From Stenopsyche tienmushanensis (Eukaryota > Arthropoda > Insecta > Trichoptera > Stenopsychidae), in NCBI GenBank assembly GCA_008973525.1, contig WACJ01000258.1, positions 372,001-436,000 on the forward strand: DNA of 64,000 nt, in the 5' to 3' direction. This document shows positions 57,811 through 64,000 of the stretch, piece after piece. A program made the translations under genes and the position numbers. The first letter of the stretch is position 1. Each line of letters opens with the position of its first letter. The notes beneath the pieces were generated by a model that was not told the DNA's origin, searched no databases, and worked only from the letters and a program-made list of their open reading frames with translations.

Positions 57811-59293
57811 TCTTAAACATTGATTCTTTACGGGCATTTCACAAATCGATAAATTTCCAAATTTTCCATATTCAGTAATACAGAATATCAAAATATAAAT
57901 GGATTACTTATATAGAATATCTTCCAAATATAAGTCTGTATTCAGTCGTGAGAACCAACATTGTGCAAGATATTTTTTTTTAAACCGCAACAACAAATTG
58001 AAACTTGCTGAAAGGACAAAAACATTAAGCTCGAAGCTCGGGACTTTCATGTCCATTTAAGAGATTTCGTGCCCCGGGCAACGTCCCGAATTACGACCCT
58101 TCGATAAAAGTAATTACATAGATCATTTTCTTTGGTCTATTATAAACTTCGGCCCTAAAACCGACATCCATATACGTATAAATACGATCAACTTTGCAGT
58201 CCGTACTTAGATTATGAGGATCCAAATCCTGAAATACGCAGATGAAAAGTAATATATTTCTGGATGGGATTTTCGCTTGAATTTTTTCAAACTTTCCATT
58301 GAAAATAAAATAGATGAAATTGAAAATATCGTAATTCAACTACCCTATACGAATCGGTACAGTTCTCAGATCAAACAATGTTATTTTGTTAGTCGTTAAA
58401 AATATGCTTGGGGATGTTAAATCAACTAATAAAATTCACCAAAATGAAAAATTAATTGAGCTGAAAAGGGATAATTTAAGGTTTGTATTATTGATAGAAT
58501 TGCAAAACTTTTCTTGGATAATAAATACTTCAAATAGCGTTATTCAAAGTGTATTAACGCTATAATTATCCTGATCGGTTATCATCGAACGAAAATGTAT
58601 GCTAATATCAGAGATAGTGGACATGCATTAGATACTATGTAACTATTGCATGTAGTACATGTTCAAGTCTCCACTAAGGAACATCAATAAAATGTTTTAA
58701 ATTTACATTACAAACATGCGAGAATATTTCGACGAATTTGGTATATAGATCACTGTTTCACGGCATGTGAGTATCATCCATCCTTTAAGATTGTAAATAT
58801 TGCTCAGATGTTTAATATGTCGACGATATTTAAACCAAGTTATTATATCTTAGCTATGTCATTCTTCAATATATTAATCTCTAATTTTTAATTATTTTTT
58901 TATAAACTTATTATGAGCATTTTCTTCAAAGACTCGCCTTAAAATATTACAAAATCGGCTATTTTTCAAAAAATAGATGCACAATCTTCTAAACTATGCC
59001 AAATAAATAAAACTATTGAATGCAGGCATAAACTATAAAGGCTGCATCAAAATAAAGCCATAAAAAATCTCTCTGGGAAAGTTTTCATTTCCTCATGCTT
59101 TGTACGAAGACGATGAGTATTTTAGATACACACAAAGCCTTCAATCAAATCTAGTATATTTGTGCATTCATTTTCATTTGAAAAATGATAACACAAAATT
59201 ATATATGGACTTTAAGATCTTTACCTTAAAATCATACACCGTTAATTTTTTGTTGATGAAATTTCTTAATTTTTCTTTCGTTTTATCTACATA
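57811..59293. other. No feature recognised (1.5 kb)
   Basis: AT-rich; frames of 81-82 codons at 58091-58339 (minus) and 59100-59345 (plus) lack motifs, and the second ends inside the mariner end fragment. Confidence 0.4.
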
Positions 59294-59345
59294 CGAGGGC
59301 CATCCAGAAAGTAAGGTTACAATCCATTTTGTTCAATCACAGTGA
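59294..59345 (+). mobile_element. Mariner-type end, isolated fragment
   Basis: TA (59292-59293) then CGAGGGCCATCCAGAAAGTA followed by AGGTTACAATCC. This matches the style of terminal repeats I recall from a group of insect mariner elements (CGAGGG-CAT-C-AAAAGTAAGGTT). No transposase and no second end were found; a Tigger element starts 28 bp further right. Confidence 0.5.
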
Positions 59346-59373
59346 ATTCTTTAAACAGAATATATTCGATATA

Positions 59374-59862
59374 CACTCAAACTTCTTTTTATGCGACTTT
59401 TTTTGTGCGATTTCGAAGTTATGCGGTTTTTTTTAAAGCAATTTTTTCTTTTTTTTAATCTCATAAAGAGTACATTTCGAAATATTTTAAATAAAATAGG
59501 AAATAAATGATCAGCACTCACTGAAATATCGAAAAAAAATATAATTTGGAACTGTGTAAATCATATTGCATCTGCTATCGCTGAATTACGACCACGCCCT
59601 TTATCCTGGTTTAGATTTTTGAAAAAAAAAAATTTAACCAATGATGCAAGACGTCCTATAAATGTAATTTTTTAATTGCCTTGTTGTTTTCCTGTTTTTT
59701 ATTGACTTTATGCGATTTTGGATACATTTTATATAGCTATTTCAAAGTTATGCGGTTTTTAAAACACATGGAACGCATCTTCACTTTTTCTATGTAGATC
59801 ATAGCTTTTTTTGTGCGATTTTCCGCAAAACGCATCTACCGCACAAAAATAAGGTTTAGGTG
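59374..59862 (+). mobile_element. Tigger/pogo-like element, both ends and TA target site (489 bp)
   Basis: TA (59372-59373) then CACTCAAACTTCTTTTTATG; right end AAATAAGGTTTAGGTG then TA (59863-59864). Near 59560-59620 the sequence ATCATATTGCATCTGCTATC still encodes a trace of the transposase (NHIASAIAELRPRP), matching 53412-54242. The rest of the coding region is deleted. Confidence 0.85.
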
Positions 59863-60811
59863 TATAAACCTAATTCGATGATACATTATGCAATCTTAAA
59901 AATATTAGGTGCTTTTAAATTAAAATATTTAATAGGCACTATGGTTATCCTATTTAATAGAAATCACCTACATAATAAATTTGCCTTGACCGTAATACGA
60001 TTTCACTTATAATCTTTCGCTGAAAATTAGCCGGAAGATTTAATATCGAGATAAAATTTTCGAAATTCGACAATAAACATATACAGCCCCATATCTACCT
60101 TATCCGCGTTTAAGCCAAGTTGGCACACACGCCGGGATCGTTATAATTGGCTTCTGTTCAAAAAAGCTTAATGAAAAGTGGCTTTCGTTTTAATCTCTGT
60201 TAAAGCCTCCGAATGACCTTTGTCATCGACGATATTCACTTTTCTATATCAACCGGGATGAAAAAGAACAAAAGCTGAACTTATATAGGAGCGACCCTCT
60301 CCGTCGTTGCGAGCAAAAATTTAATCAACCTATTATCCTTGGCCTACCGTCGCAGGAAATCGTTATGATGCGGACGTCTCTTATTTCGACAATTTTTCAG
60401 AATAAATTCAATATAAAAGGCTATTCAATTTGACGAGAAGTGGTGAGACGTTTCGATGAGTGATCTAAGTACCGAAAAAAATCATAGCTAAATCCTGTGG
60501 GATTAAATTTGACGTCATTATGAGTACGCAATCGATCAAACGTCTTATAAGAATTTATCGGTCATGAACGTTACAATCTTGCACGTATGTCAATATGAAT
60601 TTCTTATCGCATACTTATCAACATATTTTCTTATACTTTCATTCATTGATATTAAAAAAATGGCAAAAATTTATTTAAAGCATGTGATATTCTAATTGTA
60701 CGCATAATATATAGACATTACTTGTAAAACTCCATAATTATGATAACTTCTCTATTTCGGAACCGGAAAAATTGTTAAAAATATGATTAACATGTATTGA
60801 ATAATATTAAA
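59863..60811. other. No gene recognised; CpG-richer stretch at 60090-60430
   Basis: The stretch has CACGCCGGGATCGTTATAA and GACCCTCTCCGTCGTTGCGA. No frame or repeat was recognised. Confidence 0.35.
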
Positions 60812-61255
60812 TAACATTCTTCACTATGGAAGTCCTAAGTCCTGAACAAATGATTTGCAGCAAAAAAATTAAACATATTTTTACTTTGTATAATATTGTT
60901 TATAGCTTAAACTACGCTTAAGAAGAAATATTAGAAGATAAAAAAACAATAACCAATCTAAAAAAAGTTTGTGTTTTTACCAAGATTTTTTGTAGTCTTA
61001 GGTTCACTAAATAAACACTTTTAAATATTTTTAAATAATTGTAGTCTATACGATGAAGATGTTTATTATACATATGTCTGCCAAATTTCATAAAGAATAC
61101 TTATTTAGGGCGTATGGGAGCACTTCCATGAGCTTGGAAAAAATAGTTTTGAGAAAAACGCGTATAATGTTTCTCCATTCTTCAGTTTCGAGAAGCACAG
61201 CTTCTCATCGGCCTATAACTTTGCGAATTTCATTTATATCGACTTAAAAATTTAG
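60812..61255 (+). repeat. R7 interspersed repeat, long copy 2
   Basis: Same orientation as the copy at 57370, 3.4 kb away: GTCCTAAGTCCTGAACAAAT, AAAAAAGTTTGTGTTTTTAC, ATGGGAGCACTTCCATGAGC, GAGAAAAACGCGTATAATGT, CTATAACTTTGCGAATTTCA. It ends near TTAAAAATTTAG. Confidence 0.75.
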
Positions 61256-61777
61256 CTTGAATTCAAATTTTTTCACACTAAAAGTATAAAATCTTAAATA
61301 TTGTTAACCATTCAAACTTGTATGAACTGAAATTAAATTCTATTTAAAATTGAGATGTTCAAGTAAATGTATTTGAATCATTAAATCAAACCCTCATTTT
61401 TGTATTTTACACCGAAAAATGTAGACAATATTAGATGAGACATTGCCATAAAAATGTATCCAAGAATCATGAACATGAATATCTACTTGAAAACATATGT
61501 TTTTTCTTAAAATAATGATAATTTTGTTATTCACTCGTAGAGATCTTCTAACTAAAATTGTCATTCATATAATAGTATCCTAACTTAACCATATGTGAAA
61601 GCAAATATAAAACTACCACATGAAAAATCCCTTCCCTAGAAAAGTATCCCATGGAGATACATACGATTATGCATATGGCACCCTAAGAAGAAGAAGACAA
61701 ATTTGAACCAAAAAATCATATGGATCATTTTAAATATTTCTTATTGATTAATGATCTTTGATTTCTTATGATCCCTA
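61256..61777. other. No feature recognised
   Basis: AT-rich, no frame or repeat of note. Confidence 0.35.
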
Positions 61778-61962
61778 CAGCCCAAACTTCATTTCACCAG
61801 ACCAATATGCGCCAACATAGTGCATCCATACAATATTTTTACTATGCCTATGTTATTTCCACAAGTATAAACAATAAGTTGACAAAGTTTTATCGCAATC
61901 GGATGAACGGTATGGAAGCGCATTAAATACGAACAAACAAACATTGATTTTTATATGTTAGA
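61778..61962 (-). mobile_element. Helitron-like element, single head, 3' end not found
   Basis: On the minus strand, after A, it starts TCTAACATATAAAAATCAAT at 61962, then TTTGTTTGTTCGTATTTAAT, CGTTCATCCGATTGCGATAA, CTTGTGGAAATAACATAGGC, ATTGTATGGATGCACTATGT and GCGCATATTGGTCTGGTGAA. It ends near GTTTGGGCTG, the same point where 12302-12535 continues into a GC-rich tail. Confidence 0.7.
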
Positions 61963-63161
61963 TTACAATGATAAATACGAACTAAGTCTAGAAAAATATT
62001 TATTGATGTGCACTGATTTTTTTCCTCGCCTTGGATATCAACTCTGAACTGTTAAAGACTTATATATCCCATTTTATATCAATATATTTAAAGCGTTCAT
62101 TTTTTGTTCGGATCAATTTCTATACATGCATCTTTCGATACGATAAGTTTTGAGACCATTAAGTCAATTCGGAGCATATGCACGCTCTTTTTAGTATTTT
62201 TTGTTCCTTTTTAAGCACGAAACAAAGTTCAAAGGATAACTTCAATCGGTATTAAAGCTTGACGTAACGTAACGATTGACTAAGCGAAACCGCTAATGCA
62301 TAACGAGACACTCGAGGCACACATTTTATGTGGGAAACAATTTTTTCTTATTCGACGGCCAACCGGTTCTCGATAGTGACGTCTGAAAAGAAATAGAGTA
62401 CACAATGAAGCATCGACGATTTGCTCGTGTGAACGATGTCTCGATGTCATCTCTTATGCAACCATCTATTCTACTTATGATTTGGCATCTACCATTAGAA
62501 GTTGGGAAGCGCCGAGAACGACAAACCCTTTCTCATTCAGGAAAACTCCGAACACGAAGGTCTATTCTTGTCAAGTTATCGCTAAATAATTCCGTATGAT
62601 GGGAAATTTGACGAGACGCTCCCTTTTCAGTTTTTCGCTAAATCCGCTCGTCGGACGCGTTTGAAATATTCATCAAAGAGTCGATTGTATATTCAAAATG
62701 CCAAGTTTGAATGAATGGTCTCTTATTATAGGACAGTGCATGCCAGTTTTGTTACATTCAATATGTCGATGGGAACGTCGAAGCTTCAAAGTATGGCTTC
62801 CGCATATTGTGATGGCCAATTAAAAATTCAAACGTGAGACCGCAACTCTACAATACCGAGTGACAAATAATAATATCAAAGGATACTGTGGAATCATAAT
62901 ATTAAAATGAAATTCCATACATAGACTGTGTACATATTTGTTAAAATTATCTCATACAATCAATGTTATTTATAAAACGCCAAGAAGAATTGGAACGGAA
63001 AATATCGGTTCGGTACAAGTCTTATGTAAAATAGAATTTTTCTTGATTTTTGTGTAGATATAATATGTGATATTCGTCGTTCTTATGCAGAATTTGTTTG
63101 ATTGTATTTATCTAATAATACTATCATCTTTACTTTACAGAATATAGATTCATCCTGTTAA
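61963..63161. other. No gene recognised; CpG-richer block at 62230-62680
   Basis: The block holds GACGTAACGTAACGATTGAC, GGCCAACCGGTTCTCGATAG and CGTCGGACGCGTTTG, and a 64-codon frame without motifs. A hAT-B-like ATATCGGTTCGGTACAAGTC is seen near 63001. Confidence 0.4.
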
Positions 63162-63586
63162 CCTGTATGGTAGTACGGTCGCCTATTTGCGAGCGAATTC
63201 CACTGATTTAGAAAGAACATTCTTATACGTTGAGCTCGGAGACAGACAGAGACGGAAATATTATCTTACAGGTCGGAAATTTTAAATAGGAGACAGAGAC
63301 GGAGAGAATATCTTGCGTACATCGTACGTTTGTATAGATCGTTAACCCAAATTTATCAACTAATGATGATATTTGAATGATATAATGGATTTATTTCAAG
63401 TGTATTGTTTATGTTTACGCAAAGAAATTACCCGAATATTGACAGTGCTTATTTATTTATGTACAAGCTTCATCCACGCTGAGATGATCCCGACAGATAA
63501 GTGGATTTGTATGATGGTAAGTGACGGACAAGCAAATATAGCATCTATGATTTTGATGCTTTTAAATTAGTTCACTACTTAAAGGG
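63162..63586 (+). mobile_element. piggyBac-like MITE, TTAA on both sides (425 bp)
   Basis: TTAA (63158-63161) then CCTGTATGGTAGTACGG; right end GTTCACTACTTAAAGGG then TTAA (63587-63590). The end repeats agree partly (CC...TAGT against CCCTTTAAGTAGT). Body landmarks: TTGAGCTCGGAGACAGACAG, GAATATCTTGCGTACATCGT, TTTATTTATGTACAAGCTTC, GATAAGTGGATTTGTATG, GTAAGTGACGGACA. It carries no transposase, and the 65-codon frame here is a reading of the repeat. Confidence 0.75.
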
Positions 63587-64000
63587 TTAATTGTCCTGTT
63601 AAATCAATACTTAAAATTTAATATTGTAATCAACCAAAATTCCAGCTTGCATTATGATATATTTTACCCAAAATAAAAAGACCAAGGGATTAAATTTATC
63701 AATGTCCAAAGCAAAGCATATAAAACTTTTCAATTCCTTTAAATGTGCTTAACACTTCCATTCAGTTTGTACTAAAAATAGGCTTCACTTGAAACCTTAC
63801 AAGATGCATAAAGTACAAGATCTCACAAACAAACGAAAGAAAGCATGACTTAAAAGGATAAAGTGTAATGTGTAAACAAATCGTTTTTGAGCGATTATAG
63901 TCTATTTGGATGATCAAATAGCTTTCCCCAAATTATTCAGAATCCATAAAATACAAGATCTCAAGTACAATCAATTGGAGCAGTGAGTCATTTTTAACAT
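63587..64000. other. No feature recognised
   Basis: AT-rich sequence to the window end; nothing assigned. Confidence 0.35.

Noticed and set aside
1..64000. CRISPR-like arrays, operons, bacterial signals
   Set aside because: The transposon families and lack of dense coding show eukaryotic DNA; no regularly spaced short repeats were seen.

Overview
The window looks like intergenic or intronic DNA from an AT-rich arthropod genome, most likely an insect. This rests on the transposon families present: Helitron-like elements, Tigger/pogo, mariner, hAT, piggyBac, Mutator-like and a jockey-type LINE. The species is not identified; a hemipteran is a guess. No intact host protein-coding gene was found. 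The longest open frames are about 100-127 codons, roughly what chance gives in 64 kb of such DNA, and several are just frames through repeats. No rRNA, tRNA or CRISPR array was recognised.

Most of what can be supported is transposon debris. Recognisable coding remains are: two Mutator-like (MULE) transposase tails (6.8-7.3 kb and 49.9-50.6 kb), a Tigger/CENP-B-type transposase tail (15.9-16.3 kb) plus a second Tigger fragment inside 53.4-54.2 kb, a jockey-like reverse-transcriptase fragment (20.8-21.2 kb), and a mariner transposase pseudogene (41.9-42.6 kb). A 1.4-kb element (31.5-32.9 kb) has mariner-type inverted repeats but carries a broken fragment of a non-transposase gene. Short non-autonomous elements fill much of the rest: eight Helitron-like copies, two families of hAT-type elements, pogo/Tigger MITEs of several subfamilies, two equal-length piggyBac-like MITEs with TTAA target sites, a putative tRNA-derived SINE, and three unclassified repeat families called R5, R7 and R8 here.

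Between these lie blocks richer in CpG and apparently free of repeats (about 10.0-10.5, 13.0-13.5, 18.2-19.3, 24.3-24.8, 29.8-30.2, 33.0-33.6, 34.2-34.6, 39.1-39.6, 42.8-43.4, 52.4-53.0 and 62.2-62.7 kb). They have no convincing coding capacity and could be regulatory sequence, but only comparison with related genomes could tell. One has a TATA-box-like sequence (52711).

The observations most worth following are the gene-carrying mariner-TIR element at 31.5-32.9 kb, the repeated two-head architecture of the Helitron copies, an acidic peptide kept in frame in several deleted Tigger copies, and the R7 family.
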